64,000 nucleotides of DNA from Chryseobacterium sp. c4a (GCF_009900745.1 NZ_WXVU01000013.1:62001-126000), one strand, 5' to 3'; counted from the stretch's first letter, positions 1 through 9,216 are shown. The notes: generated by a model not told the origin, from the sequence alone. A program made the numbers and translations.

Positions 1-21
1 TTTTTTAGAACAAAGATTAAG

Positions 22-594
22 ATGATACTACCGATAAGAGCTTTTGGGGATCCTGTTTTGAGAAAAGTGGGAAAAGATATAGAAAAAGATTACCCCGGAT
101 TACAGGAACTGATAGATAATATGTTCGAAACGATGTACAGCGCAAACGGAATTGGTCTTGCAGCGCCTCAGATCGGTTTGGATATCCGTCTGTTTGTAAT
201 AGACGTTACTCCTCTTGCGGAAGATGAGGATTATGAGGATATTAAGGATGAGTTGGCAGAATTCAAAAAAGTGTTCATTAACGCTAGAATCCTTGAAGAA
301 TCTGGTGAAGAATGGAAGTTTAATGAAGGCTGTCTGTCTATTCCGGATGTAAGAGAAGATGTGAAAAGAAAGGGAACAATCGTTATTGAATATTATGACG
401 AAAATTTTGTAAAACATACAGAAACTTTTTCCGATATTAGAGCCCGCGTAATTCAGCATGAATATGACCATATTGAAGGGGTTTTGTTTACCGATCACCT
501 AAGTGCTTTGAAGAAGAAACTGGTAAAAGGAAAACTGTCAAAGATCTCTCAAGGGGATGTAAGCATCGGTTACAAAATGAGATTTCCAAAATAA
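22..594 (+). CDS. def: Peptide deformylase
   Basis: Removes the N-formyl group from the initiator methionine of nascent proteins in the cytoplasm. The 190-residue product has all three family motifs: GIGLAAPQ at residues 43-50, EGCLS at 102-106 and HEYDH at 146-150. The expected metal ligands are Cys104, His146 and His150, and Glu147 is the catalytic acid. Length is normal for the family. The start is only 21 bases into the window, so its promoter cannot be judged. The DUF5606 gene follows on the same strand after 76 bases and the two probably share a transcript. Identity is secure. Confidence 0.97.
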   Translation: MILPIRAFGDPVLRKVGKDIEKDYPGLQELIDNMFETMYSANGIGLAAPQIGLDIRLFVIDVTPLAEDEDYEDIKDELAEFKKVFINARILEESGEEWKFNEGCLSIPDVREDVKRKGTIVIEYYDENFVKHTETFSDIRARVIQHEYDHIEGVLFTDHLSALKKKLVKGKLSKISQGDVSIGYKMRFPK

Positions 595-670
595 TTTAAA
601 CAAGGATTACAAGAAATAATAAAAAGCAAAAAGCTTAACGCTGATTGCAAAATTTACAAAAAATAAAATT

Positions 671-1228
671 ATGCTGTTAGAAAAAATAATTTCAATTTCT
701 GGAAAACCAGGACTTTACAAACTAGTTTCTCAATTAAGAAACGGATTCATCATTGAAGATGTTACCAACAAGAAGAAAGTAAGCATTGGAAACTCAAGCC
801 AGGTAAGCTTATTAGATAATATCGCAATGTTTACATTTGAAAAAGAAGTTCCATTGTTCGAAGTTTTTGAAAATATTGCAAAAAACAACGATTACAAAGA
901 AACAATCTCTCACAAATCTTCAGATGCGGAGTTAAAAGACTTTATGTTAGCTTCTCTTCCTAACTACGATACTGAGAGAGTATATTCTTCTGATATCAAG
1001 AAATTGGCTCAGTGGTACAATACACTTCAGAAAGCAGGATACATCACTCCTGAAAGCTTTGTAAAAGCAGAGCCTGAAACTTTAGAAGGAGAACCTGCAG
1101 GAGAAGTAAGCTTAGATGTTGATGCTAAAAAAGCAGCTCCAAAAGCAGAAAAGCCGGCAGCTCCAAAAGTAAAAGCGACTTCAGCAGCAAAATCAGCTCC
1201 TAAAAGTACGCACAGAAAGCAAGGATAA
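671..1228 (+). CDS. DUF5606-like conserved protein
   Basis: Conserved protein of unknown function. From memory, the N-terminal 125 residues match the DUF5606 family, a Bacteroidota protein usually found beside def and mazG, which is the context here. No signal peptide, membrane segment or catalytic motif is visible. The start of the protein reads like a small beta-rich domain (residues 1-60) followed by a helical part. From about residue 130 it becomes a low-complexity tail rich in Ala, Lys and Pro with a basic end, typical of a disordered, nucleic-acid- or ribosome-contacting tail; that role is inference. A strong terminator follows at once, so def and this gene form one unit. Confidence 0.8.
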   Translation: MLLEKIISISGKPGLYKLVSQLRNGFIIEDVTNKKKVSIGNSSQVSLLDNIAMFTFEKEVPLFEVFENIAKNNDYKETISHKSSDAELKDFMLASLPNYDTERVYSSDIKKLAQWYNTLQKAGYITPESFVKAEPETLEGEPAGEVSLDVDAKKAAPKAEKPAAPKVKATSAAKSAPKSTHRKQG

Positions 1229-1251
1229 TTCATTTTTGAATTTACCATATA

Positions 1252-1281
1252 AAACCTCGTCAGAAATGATGAGGTTTTTTT
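1252..1281 (+). terminator. Rho-independent terminator after DUF5606
   Basis: The stem pairs positions 1255-1262 with 1267-1274 (one G-T pair) around a GAAA tetraloop. It is extended by flanking A/T pairs and followed by a run of seven T. It ends the def-DUF5606 unit. Confidence 0.85.
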
Positions 1282-1342
1282 GTTTGTAATTTTTTGCAGG
1301 GTTATTCTGTGTGGAACAAAGAATCTGAGATTAATATATTCT

Positions 1343-1413
1343 AAAAACCTAACAGGTTTAAATAATTATTCAACCATGCTAACACGCACCCCGAATCCCG
1401 AATCCCGTACCCC
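1343..1413. repeat. Intergenic repeat-like words upstream of mazG
   Basis: Two unlike patches lie between the terminator and the mazG promoter. Around 1343-1362 is an AACCTAACAGGTT-type word of a kind I recall as common in flavobacterial spacers. At 1389-1413 is a C-rich tandem of about 7 bases (CGAATCC repeated) that stands out in this AT-rich sequence. No gene is seen here. Confidence 0.4.
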
Positions 1414-1432
1414 ATAACTTTCACCCCCAACG

Positions 1433-1465
1433 TTTGTCATCATGTCCTAATAACCCTTACATTTG
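1433..1465 (+). promoter_or_regulatory. Bacteroidota-type promoter of mazG
   Basis: TTTG at 1433-1436 and TACATTTG at 1458-1465 match the Bacteroidota -33 (TTTG) and -7 (TAnnTTTG) elements with 21 bases between them. The -7 box ends 25 bases before the mazG ATG at 1491, so transcription would start inside the TTG-initiated extension of the frame. This supports the ATG at 1491. Confidence 0.65.
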
Positions 1466-1490
1466 TATAATATTGAATTTCCAATTACTT

Positions 1491-2258
1491 ATGAATACAA
1501 AACAGGAAAAATTAGAAGCTTTCGGGAGATTATTGGATATAATGGATGATCTGCGTGAGAAATGTCCGTGGGATCAGAAACAGACGCTACAATCTCTTCG
1601 TCATCTTACCCTTGAAGAGACGTATGAGCTTTCCGATGCTATTTTGCAGGAAGATTTGCAGGAGATAAAAAAAGAATTGGGCGATGTATTGCTTCATCTG
1701 GTTTTTTATTCTAAAATAGGTTCAGAAAAAGAAAGTTTTGATATCGCAGATGTGATTAATTCCCTTAATGAAAAATTGATTTTCCGCCATCCTCACATTT
1801 ATGGAGATACCGAAGTGAAAGACGAGGAAGAGGTAAAGCAGAACTGGGAGAAATTAAAATTGAAAGAAGGAAACAAATCCATTTTGGGTGGTGTTCCGAA
1901 AAGCCTTCCAAGCCTGGTGAAAGCTTATAGAATTCAGGATAAAGTAAAAGGAATCGGTTTTGAGTTCCATGATGCGGAAGATGCCTGGAAAAAGGTGGAT
2001 GAAGAGATTCAGGAGTTTCATGCAGAAACAGATTTGGATAAGAAGGAACAGGAATTGGGTGATGTATTTTTCTCATTGATTAATTATGCAAGAATTTCAG
2101 GGATCAATCCGGATTCTGCATTGGAGAGAACCAATTTGAAGTTCATTTCCAGATTCCAGAAGATGGAAGGACTTGCTGAAGAACAGGATCTGAAACTTGC
2201 GGATATGTCTTTAGAAGAAATGGATGTGCTCTGGGAAAAAGCCAAACGTTTATCTTAA
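1491..2258 (+). CDS. mazG: Nucleoside triphosphate pyrophosphohydrolase MazG
   Basis: Hydrolyses (d)NTPs to NMP and pyrophosphate, a house-cleaning activity that can also lower ppGpp in some bacteria. The 255-residue protein has the usual duplicated all-alpha MazG fold. The N-terminal domain carries CPWDQKQT, the EETYEL acidic helix and ELGDVLLHL. The C-terminal domain carries the second acidic set (DEEIQEF, then ELGDVFFSL). The frame stays open upstream to a TTG at 1434, but that extension overlaps the promoter and is unlike the family, so the ATG at 1491 is chosen. The lipoprotein gene follows after 51 bases (24 from its earliest possible start) and probably shares the promoter. Confidence 0.95.
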   Translation: MNTKQEKLEAFGRLLDIMDDLREKCPWDQKQTLQSLRHLTLEETYELSDAILQEDLQEIKKELGDVLLHLVFYSKIGSEKESFDIADVINSLNEKLIFRHPHIYGDTEVKDEEEVKQNWEKLKLKEGNKSILGGVPKSLPSLVKAYRIQDKVKGIGFEFHDAEDAWKKVDEEIQEFHAETDLDKKEQELGDVFFSLINYARISGINPDSALERTNLKFISRFQKMEGLAEEQDLKLADMSLEEMDVLWEKAKRLS

Positions 2259-2309
2259 TTTCCAATTGGAACAATTAATGCTATGTATGTTCAGTTAAAA
2301 AATAAAAAT

Positions 2310-3185
2310 ATGCTACGTTTTCTTATGTTACCCGCTTTCTTTTTATTGAGTTGTAATCCAAAGGCTCAGAATTCCCCTATTAAGAACAATGAATTAAAAG
2401 TACAGTTTGCCCTTCCCAAAAAATTAAAAGAAGTCTCCGGAATTACTTTGTCCAAGGATAAGAAAACCATTTGGGTAATAGAAGACAGAGGAAATAAAAA
2501 TGCAGTATATGGCCTTAATGACAATGGTCAGAAGATAGCTAAAGTTCCTGTTGAAAATGCTGAAAATACAGATTGGGAAGATATTATTTCAGATACGCAG
2601 GGAAATGTTTATATCGGCGATTTTGGAAATAATGATAACGACAGAAAGGATTTGGCTATTTTAAAAACAGATTTGAAGGATATTACTCAAACTACTACAA
2701 AAGTCGTTCAAACCACTAAGTTTCATTATGAGGGACAAACACAATTCCCACCTAAAAAGTCAAATTTGCTCTATGATTGTGAGGCATTTGTAGAAATGAA
2801 TGGCAACTTCTATCTGTTCACTAAAAATAGAAGTAAAGGATTTGACGGTACTTTCCTGGTATTTAAGGTTCCTAATAAAGAAGGAGATTTTGAAGCCAAA
2901 CTGATTGGTAAATTAAAGCTTCAGGGCGGTTATAATGATGCTGCTATTACTTCTGCAACGATTAACAGTACAAAAGATAAGATCGTATTGCTTACTCACA
3001 AGAATGTGCATGTTCTCACAGGATTTAATGCCGATGATTTCAGTGCAGCTAAGATTAATAAGATTTCTTTAAACCATAATTCTCAGAAAGAGGCTATTGT
3101 TTTTGTTGATGATAAAACATTAATGATTGCTGATGAAAAAGGAGAAGGAGAGAGTGGGAATGTATATCAATTTTCACTTCAGTAA
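2310..3185 (+). CDS. Putative lipoprotein, beta-propeller-like
   Basis: Probably an exported lipoprotein. Starting at the ATG at 2310 gives a short hydrophobic signal ending in LLSC with Cys at residue 15; an earlier ATG at 2283 would add nine residues. The body has regularly spaced beta-strand/turn units (WVIEDRG, VYIGDFGNN, FYLFTKN, IVLLTHK, LMIADEKGEG). They resemble the six-bladed propellers of SdiA-regulated or NHL-type proteins. Asp/Asn-rich turns such as DFGNNDND could bind calcium. No catalytic residue is recognised and the function is unknown. It follows mazG closely but nothing links their jobs. Confidence 0.7.
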   Translation: MLRFLMLPAFFLLSCNPKAQNSPIKNNELKVQFALPKKLKEVSGITLSKDKKTIWVIEDRGNKNAVYGLNDNGQKIAKVPVENAENTDWEDIISDTQGNVYIGDFGNNDNDRKDLAILKTDLKDITQTTTKVVQTTKFHYEGQTQFPPKKSNLLYDCEAFVEMNGNFYLFTKNRSKGFDGTFLVFKVPNKEGDFEAKLIGKLKLQGGYNDAAITSATINSTKDKIVLLTHKNVHVLTGFNADDFSAAKINKISLNHNSQKEAIVFVDDKTLMIADEKGEGESGNVYQFSLQ

Positions 3186-3212
3186 GATTTTCTATTGACT
3201 ATACATATTATA

Positions 3213-3241
3213 AGAATCCACAGTATTTTGCTGTGGATTCT
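3213..3241. terminator. Hairpin between convergent genes
   Basis: An 11-bp perfect stem (AGAATCCACAG with its complement, loop of 7) sits between two convergent genes. It lacks a long T run on either side, so a shared terminator is likely but not certain. Confidence 0.5.
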
Positions 3242-3269
3242 CCATAAATAAATATAAGTAGAATGATGT

Positions 3270-3989
3270 TTATGGTGTCAGATAAGATATGTGAATGTTT
3301 CCACTTGATAGCCTGAAATCCTGGGTGTAACGACAGCGTATTCTGAAGGTTTCTCCTGCATTAAAGAAGTTAATAGATGAAAGGTTATGGTTCAGTCCTG
3401 TAGTACGTTCTCCGTGTCCTGTAGATATTGCTGAAAGGGTTACAGTAGAAGGTGATACTCTCTGGATGTAGGAATTGGCCGTTCCTGCAGTATATCCGTT
3501 CCCATTTAAATTAAGATCATAAGTCACATAAGGTACAATATTGTAATATCCCTGTTTGACTACAGTAAAAAGGCCGGTACTGGTATTATAGGTCAGGTAA
3601 GCATTATCAATTTTATTACTGATATTATAAACATACGTTTGTGAATAATTTTCATGAGTGCTCACAGGGGCTGTATGAGTTCCTTTATAACTTCCACTGC
3701 TAGGGCTGATGGTGGTTTTATTTCCAACGAAAACAACTTTCAGAAAGTTTTCAGATTCTATGGTTCTCCATACCGGAGGATTGTCTATCCCATTTGACAT
3801 AAGGAATTCACCTCTATTTCCCGAGTTTCCTTTAGTGTTGGCTGTTCCTCCTACATTCAAATCTTTTACAACCTGAAGAGAACCATTAACATGTAAAGTA
3901 CTTTGTGGTGTTGGAGTCTTTATCCCTACTTGCGCATTTGAAATTGTGGACATAGCAAATAATGCCATGTATAATAGCTTTTTTATCAT
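3270..3989 (-). CDS. Secreted protein with C1q/TNF-like C-terminal domain
   Basis: The 239-residue product begins with a clear signal peptide ending in SNAQ. Next comes VGIKTPTPQSTLHVNG, a leader common in secreted Chryseobacterium proteins that resembles the start of phage-tail-like or adhesin proteins. Residues from about 100 on alternate short beta strands (TYVYNISN, YYNIVPYVTYDL, GETFRIRCRY, NIHISYL) in the order of a jelly-roll domain like C1q/TNF. The fold call is inference from pattern, not alignment. It is monocistronic, with a likely -7 box at 4023-4030. A cell-surface or secreted trimeric protein is plausible; no enzyme motif is seen. Confidence 0.55.
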   Translation of the reverse strand: MIKKLLYMALFAMSTISNAQVGIKTPTPQSTLHVNGSLQVVKDLNVGGTANTKGNSGNRGEFLMSNGIDNPPVWRTIESENFLKVVFVGNKTTISPSSGSYKGTHTAPVSTHENYSQTYVYNISNKIDNAYLTYNTSTGLFTVVKQGYYNIVPYVTYDLNLNGNGYTAGTANSYIQRVSPSTVTLSAISTGHGERTTGLNHNLSSINFFNAGETFRIRCRYTQDFRLSSGNIHISYLTP

Positions 3990-4022
3990 TCCGAAGTGTT
4001 TTTTTTAATGAATAATTTTAAA

Positions 4023-4030
4023 CAAATATA
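4023..4030 (-). promoter_or_regulatory. -7 promoter element for the secreted jelly-roll gene
   Basis: Reads TATATTTG on the minus strand, matching TAnnTTTG, 33 bases before the start codon. No convincing -33 TTTG is visible. Confidence 0.4.
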
Positions 4031-4224
4031 ATTTTTTAGAAATAGCCATTTTTTTCAGCAGTTGATAAACATATTGATCTATGGATAGGTGAAGGATATA
4101 AAGCTTGAAATATGAATTATTATTGAAATTCATATTTTGTTTATTATTGAAAATCTGTAAACTAAAGTACCTAATGTTAAATTTTATTTATTTTTTATGA
4201 CCATCTGAAATGGGAAATTATATT

Positions 4225-4262
4225 AAAAAAAGAATCAACCCAATTGAGTTGATTCTTTTTTA
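4225..4262 (-). terminator. Bidirectional-looking terminator
   Basis: A 9-bp stem (4231-4239 with 4248-4256) around a CAATTG-containing loop is flanked by an A run on the left and a T run on the right. Read on the minus strand it ends the large phosphoesterase gene 27 bases after its stop. Confidence 0.8.
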
Positions 4263-4288
4263 TTTAAAATGTATGTTTTGTTGTTGTA

Positions 4289-7200
4289 TTAGAATTTCAT
4301 TCCTACACCAGCAGAGACCCTTCCTCCGTCTGATCCATAGAAATAATTCAGTCTGGCAGACATCATTTCCACAATGCTTAACCAAACTCCAGCTCCTACA
4401 GATTGATGCCACTTTCTGGAATATTCTCCATCATTCCATACGCGGCCGATATCATATCCCACAAGAATTCCTAAGTTGGCAGGAGCAATATTGTTTCTGA
4501 TTCTTCCAAAATCCCAACGAATCTCTGAATTGTTGGTAAAGTATGATCTTCCGGAAAATCTCTCATTTCTGAATGCTCTCAATCCGTTGTTTCCCCCTAA
4601 TGCAGCAGCTTGGTAGAACTCAAAATTATCATTATTGATCCACATAACATTGCTGGCATTAGCAAATACAAACACTCCTTTCTTATCAATTCTGTGATCA
4701 ATAGCCAATTTTCCTTTTAATGTAAGGAAGTTTTTGTTGAAATTGGAAAAAGTAGCTTTCCAGTCAGCATTCAGCATCAATTCCATACCCAGGGTTGGAA
4801 AGGCAGGATTATCCGCATTTTTATAGCTGAATGTATAATTAGCTCCTAAGAACTGTTGACTGCCAAAAACTTCAGGTCTTACATCTGGAGAACTATTGAT
4901 AAAACGTCCGTCTTTTCTTTGAACTTTATTATCTTCAAAAGTAAGTTGCAGCTGATGATTAAAATTCATCCAGCCTTTCTTCGAGATTGAAGGAGCTACA
5001 TTGAATTTGGAGATTCTGGCTCTATTGTATTCTCTTTCAGTATTTTCTTCATCATAAGGACTTTCGTTGGAAAGGCCAAAGAAATTTTGAGAGAATCTTG
5101 GTGTAGTATAAGCTGCATCAATATTAAAATCCCATCCTGAAATTGCCTTTTTAAAAATCCCCTTATAAATAAGGTTGAATCCGGCAGTGGCAGTATAAAA
5201 ATTAGCTTTTAAACTATGCTTTTGAGTAAATGGATCACGGATGAAATTATTCACGGTATAATTAGCCAAAACACCAATAATGACCCCATCATCAGGGTTG
5301 TAATCAAAATTAGGATATCCGGCAAATGCATTATATTTTGGATGTTTATAATTATAGGTATTTATATCATAATCATCTGAAATATTCTTAGTTGCATTCC
5401 CTGAATTATAAGTATTCTTTTGAGACTCGAAGTCGTAAATTTTTACTTTTCTTCCGTCTGCCACATTGTATACATCATGGTTATTACCACCAATCAGTCT
5501 GATGTTCATTCTAGGATTTCCGGTTCCTACTACGTCATAAATATCGTCGTCCTCCAATCCATAGATCCAGAGTTCTTTTGTTTTTGAATCATGATAAGTT
5601 TTTTCAAAAACAAGTTCGTTTTTATCCTTTTTCTTACCTAATTTGTATTGTTGTACAAGAACAGAATGTCCGTTTTTAGTAATTACAAATTTATCAGGGT
5701 CTGAAGTTCCGGCTAAAAGAACTTTTTCCTGAAGCACATTGTAATATTCGGAGGCGTATCTCTGTAGTTTTGTTTTTCTTATTTTCAGTTTTCTTTGGAT
5801 ATCTGCGATGGTTTCGTCCTGAACTTCTTTGGGTAAATTATGGAATGCATCATCAATATCTGCATCAGTCAAATGTTCCTGAATATATTTTGCCTGTGCT
5901 TCCCACTCTTCCTGAGTAGAGGCTTTTAAAAAGGCAAGATCCATAGGATAAGGCTCCATAGCCAGCCATTTTACACTGCTGATATCTTCCGTAAAGGTTT
6001 TCATGTGTCGGATAGCCGGAACATTCATGATAAGTTTGAATGCAGCTCCGTCATATTTACTGAAAGCCTGATCTCTATCCTTAGGAATAGGTTTATAGAC
6101 AATTTTATCGCCATCTTCATATTCTGCCCATTTCCACTGATCAGAATGCCTGTCCCAGTCACCAATAAGCATATCAAATAACCTTGCCCTGATATAAGAT
6201 TCCCGGTCTACAGAATATTTGTAATTTTTGGTTAGGTTTTTCAAAACATCGTCAGTAGAAACAATATCTTTTGCATGATCCAGATAAGCTAATGTTTTGG
6301 GATCTGAAGAATAGCGTTCCTCAATCATATACATTTCATCACCATAATCTTGATTATATTTCCCTAAAGCCTGTTGTTTAGGAATATAATACAACTTCGG
6401 ATTGCTATGGAAAATATTCAGTTTTTCTGACATATTTCCTATCGTAAACGGAGTGAAGGGATGGTTGGTTGTATAAAAATCCAAAAGGAATTTTTCCGGA
6501 AACGTATTGGTAAGTTCTTCTTTCAAAGTACTCTTTGTAAAGGCCATATTATTAAGAAACCTAACCGCACTTTTTTTCACTCCCCGCATCACAAATTCTT
6601 GCCCATCATTAGCTTTTAATCTTAAACTATTAGACTGGTTTCCGCCTCCTTCCCTGAAAGGAACATAGCCGCCATTCAATTCAGAAAGGTTAGCTGTAGG
6701 AGCTTCAATAGGCATTCCGTAGTATTTTCTGTAATGATCACCCCAAAGCCATCGGTAGAAACCTTTTTTTTGGGTAAGCTGAACCGGATAGATTGTAGAA
6801 GTAAATGTAGGGGGAAACGTATTCGGAAAATTATTCACAAATACGTCGGGTTTGGAGATGACAGAAATTTGTGACAATTTCTGAAGTTTAGCATCTTTTG
6901 TAGAAAAAAACTCTACATCAGAACTTTGATCTTTTCGAATATTGAGAACAGCAAAACCGCTTCCTCCATAAGAAAAGTCTGTTTTTTCAACGATCGTGGA
7001 AGGATTGGTTTTAGAACCTGCGCCACTGATGATTTGTCTCATGTTTCCTTCTTCATGATACTGCAAATTGTGATCATGTCCGGATACAAAAATGATATTA
7101 TCTCTGTCTTGAACAATACTTTTCAGGCTGTTGGCAAGATCTGCGTAATGTTGATTGTTGATATCTGCCGGGCTTATCCCTGAAGAACTTCTGAGAATGT

Positions 7201-8005
7201 TGATGGCACTGGCAACTCCCGGTACTGGAATTTTACTACCAAGAGGAAAAAGGTGAGATTTTGCAGAATGAAATCCTGCATGAGTTCCACTGCTAATGAT
7301 GGGATGATGAAGGGCAACGATGATCCTTTTTCCCTGATTTTTGATGATAAGATCTTTGAATTCAGTATAAAAATCTTCACGGGTTTTAATGTGACAATTT
7401 TTATTGATTCCTGGGTAATTATCCCAGTTCGCAATCACCCATTCCGTATCGATAGCAATCAGTTTGATATCTTTGGTAATGCTGATGTCATCAATAGGGC
7501 AGCCATTTTTAGGAAGGAAAGCTTTTTTATCATCAAAATATTTCTTTACGAATGATTCTTGGGCATTGAGCCCGTTTAATCCGCTATACCAATCATGGTT
7601 TCCTGGAATAACAAGAGTTTTTCCTTTAAAATTTTTGGTAATGGAAAATTGGTTTTCCAGTTTTTCTTTGGCTAAAGCATACCCTTTATCTGATTCTTTA
7701 GGCATTCCGTTGGGATAGATATTATCTCCAAGAAAGATCAGCATCGAGTTGCTGTCTGCAGAATCAAGCTTGCCTTTTAATAAATCCAATGTTTTTTGTG
7801 CCTGCGGTTCATCTGCATTTCCGGCATCTCCAATCAGGAAAAGTTTAAAATCGTTTTCAGATTTTATCTCAGAATCTTTTACTTCGAATAAGTTTTTGCC
7901 TTTTTGTACGTTATATGTTGCGCAGGAGTACATGACTCCGGCGGACATTACTGTTCTCAGAACAATAGAAGTATTTTTTAGATGATTTTTAAAGGATAAA
8001 TTCAT
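4289..8005 (-). CDS. Metallophosphoesterase / kinase-like / beta-barrel surface protein
   Basis: A 1238-residue surface protein in three parts. Residues 1-28 are a signal ending in YSC, an atypical lipobox. Residues 50-380 are a calcineurin-type metallophosphoesterase with GDAGN (59-63), GDNIYPNG (93-100), GNHDW (135-139), ALHHP and SGHDHN, so all metal ligands appear intact. Residues 430-720 contain GDWDRHSDQW near 614-623 followed by KDRDQAF, a pattern like the catalytic loop and DNG/DRD motifs of secreted FAM20/CotH-type atypical kinases. From about 880 to the C-terminus are amphipathic strands with a terminal aromatic-type residue (GVGMKF), typical of a BamA/surface-antigen 16-strand barrel. 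The barrel would be in the outer membrane and the catalytic parts in the periplasm or outside. It starts only 26 bases from the divergent HD gene. Confidence 0.85.
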   Translation of the reverse strand: MNLSFKNHLKNTSIVLRTVMSAGVMYSCATYNVQKGKNLFEVKDSEIKSENDFKLFLIGDAGNADEPQAQKTLDLLKGKLDSADSNSMLIFLGDNIYPNGMPKESDKGYALAKEKLENQFSITKNFKGKTLVIPGNHDWYSGLNGLNAQESFVKKYFDDKKAFLPKNGCPIDDISITKDIKLIAIDTEWVIANWDNYPGINKNCHIKTREDFYTEFKDLIIKNQGKRIIVALHHPIISSGTHAGFHSAKSHLFPLGSKIPVPGVASAINILRSSSGISPADINNQHYADLANSLKSIVQDRDNIIFVSGHDHNLQYHEEGNMRQIISGAGSKTNPSTIVEKTDFSYGGSGFAVLNIRKDQSSDVEFFSTKDAKLQKLSQISVISKPDVFVNNFPNTFPPTFTSTIYPVQLTQKKGFYRWLWGDHYRKYYGMPIEAPTANLSELNGGYVPFREGGGNQSNSLRLKANDGQEFVMRGVKKSAVRFLNNMAFTKSTLKEELTNTFPEKFLLDFYTTNHPFTPFTIGNMSEKLNIFHSNPKLYYIPKQQALGKYNQDYGDEMYMIEERYSSDPKTLAYLDHAKDIVSTDDVLKNLTKNYKYSVDRESYIRARLFDMLIGDWDRHSDQWKWAEYEDGDKIVYKPIPKDRDQAFSKYDGAAFKLIMNVPAIRHMKTFTEDISSVKWLAMEPYPMDLAFLKASTQEEWEAQAKYIQEHLTDADIDDAFHNLPKEVQDETIADIQRKLKIRKTKLQRYASEYYNVLQEKVLLAGTSDPDKFVITKNGHSVLVQQYKLGKKKDKNELVFEKTYHDSKTKELWIYGLEDDDIYDVVGTGNPRMNIRLIGGNNHDVYNVADGRKVKIYDFESQKNTYNSGNATKNISDDYDINTYNYKHPKYNAFAGYPNFDYNPDDGVIIGVLANYTVNNFIRDPFTQKHSLKANFYTATAGFNLIYKGIFKKAISGWDFNIDAAYTTPRFSQNFFGLSNESPYDEENTEREYNRARISKFNVAPSISKKGWMNFNHQLQLTFEDNKVQRKDGRFINSSPDVRPEVFGSQQFLGANYTFSYKNADNPAFPTLGMELMLNADWKATFSNFNKNFLTLKGKLAIDHRIDKKGVFVFANASNVMWINNDNFEFYQAAALGGNNGLRAFRNERFSGRSYFTNNSEIRWDFGRIRNNIAPANLGILVGYDIGRVWNDGEYSRKWHQSVGAGVWLSIVEMMSARLNYFYGSDGGRVSAGVGMKF

Positions 8006-8031
8006 AAATTTACATTAACAAAAATTCAGGA

Positions 8032-9216
8032 ATGAGCATTCTAGACAAAGCTAAAAATTATGTTGAAATCTTATTCAAAGATAAGTTATCTTCAGTATAT
8101 TTTTACCATAATTTTATTCATACTGCCTATACAGTCAATAAGGCCGAGGAGATTATGAAGAATACCCCTGTCTCAGAAGAAGATCAGGAAAAAGTACTTG
8201 TAGCTCTTTGGTTTCATGATACCGGGTATATAGAATGTGCCATGAACCACGAAGAAAGAGGAGTAGAAATCATGAAGAACTTTCTTCATCAGGAAAATTA
8301 CCCTGAAAATTATATTGCAGAGGTAGAAAAACTGATCCTGGCTACTAAAATTACCTATGTCCCTCAAAATCTATTGGAAAAAATTGTAAAAGATGCTGAT
8401 TTTAGTCATTTTGCAGGACATGATTATAGCGATATATCAGATGCTCTTAGAAAAGAGTGGGAGCTTACCAATGTAAAATGTTTCTCCAATGAGGAATGGA
8501 ATGCCGGTAACCTGGATATGCTGAAAAACAAGCATACTTTTTATACAGATTATGCTAAAGAAAATTGGGAGCCTTTAAAAAAGAAAAATATCAAGAAGAT
8601 CGAAAAGAAGCTGGAAAAAGAAGATGATAAGAAGGGAAGTACAGATAATAAAGATAATAAATCTGACAGCAAAAAAGATAAAGAAAAGTCTGACCGAAGC
8701 GTCGATACTTTATTTAGAGTAACACTTAATAATCATACAAGATTAAGTGATATTGCAGATAGTAAAGCGAATATTCTATTGTCTGTAAATGCGATTATTA
8801 TTTCTGTATGTCTTTCTGTATTAGTGCCAAAATTGGATGCTCCTAAAAACTCTCACCTGATCCTTCCGAGTTTTATTTTATTGTTATCCAGTGTACTCAC
8901 AATTATATTTGCGATCCTTTCTACAAAACCGAATGTAACGAAAACTACATTTACTTCGCAAGATATCGCCAATAGAAAAGTAAATCTGTTGTTCTTTGGA
9001 AACTTCCAACAGATGTTGTTTGACGATTATCATAATGCGATGAGAGATCTGATCAAAGACAGGGATTATATTTATGATTCTATGGTAAAAGACCTTTATT
9101 ATCTGGGAAAAGTTCTTGACAGAAAGTACAAGCTTTTATCTATAACTTATAAAATCTTCATGGCTGGAATTATTATTTCTGTGTTGTCTTTTGGATTTGC
9201 ATTCCTTAGTCTGTAA
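8032..9216 (+). CDS. HD phosphohydrolase fused to a PycTM-type membrane domain
   Basis: A 394-residue fusion. Residues 1-180 are an HD metal-dependent phosphohydrolase with His26/His30, the HD doublet 62-63 and a later Asp in KDADFSHF (121-126). Residues 185-225 are a highly charged Lys/Asp linker. From about 226 to the end is a domain with membrane segments near 245-265, 275-298 and 372-394, which I recognise as DUF5706/PycTM, the membrane effector of Pycsar anti-phage systems. No pyrimidine cyclase gene is adjacent. The HD part may process a nucleotide signal or make the effector constitutive; this is inference. The gene is divergent from the phosphoesterase gene and has its own terminator. 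Confidence 0.85.
   Translation: MSILDKAKNYVEILFKDKLSSVYFYHNFIHTAYTVNKAEEIMKNTPVSEEDQEKVLVALWFHDTGYIECAMNHEERGVEIMKNFLHQENYPENYIAEVEKLILATKITYVPQNLLEKIVKDADFSHFAGHDYSDISDALRKEWELTNVKCFSNEEWNAGNLDMLKNKHTFYTDYAKENWEPLKKKNIKKIEKKLEKEDDKKGSTDNKDNKSDSKKDKEKSDRSVDTLFRVTLNNHTRLSDIADSKANILLSVNAIIISVCLSVLVPKLDAPKNSHLILPSFILLLSSVLTIIFAILSTKPNVTKTTFTSQDIANRKVNLLFFGNFQQMLFDDYHNAMRDLIKDRDYIYDSMVKDLYYLGKVLDRKYKLLSITYKIFMAGIIISVLSFGFAFLSL

Noticed and set aside
1027..1248. Minus-strand frame across the Ala/Lys-rich tail of the DUF5606 gene
   Set aside because: Its composition is a reflection of the low-complexity tail on the other strand.
1434..1490. TTG-started N-terminal extension of mazG
   Set aside because: It overlaps a good promoter and adds residues unlike the family; the ATG at 1491 fits better.
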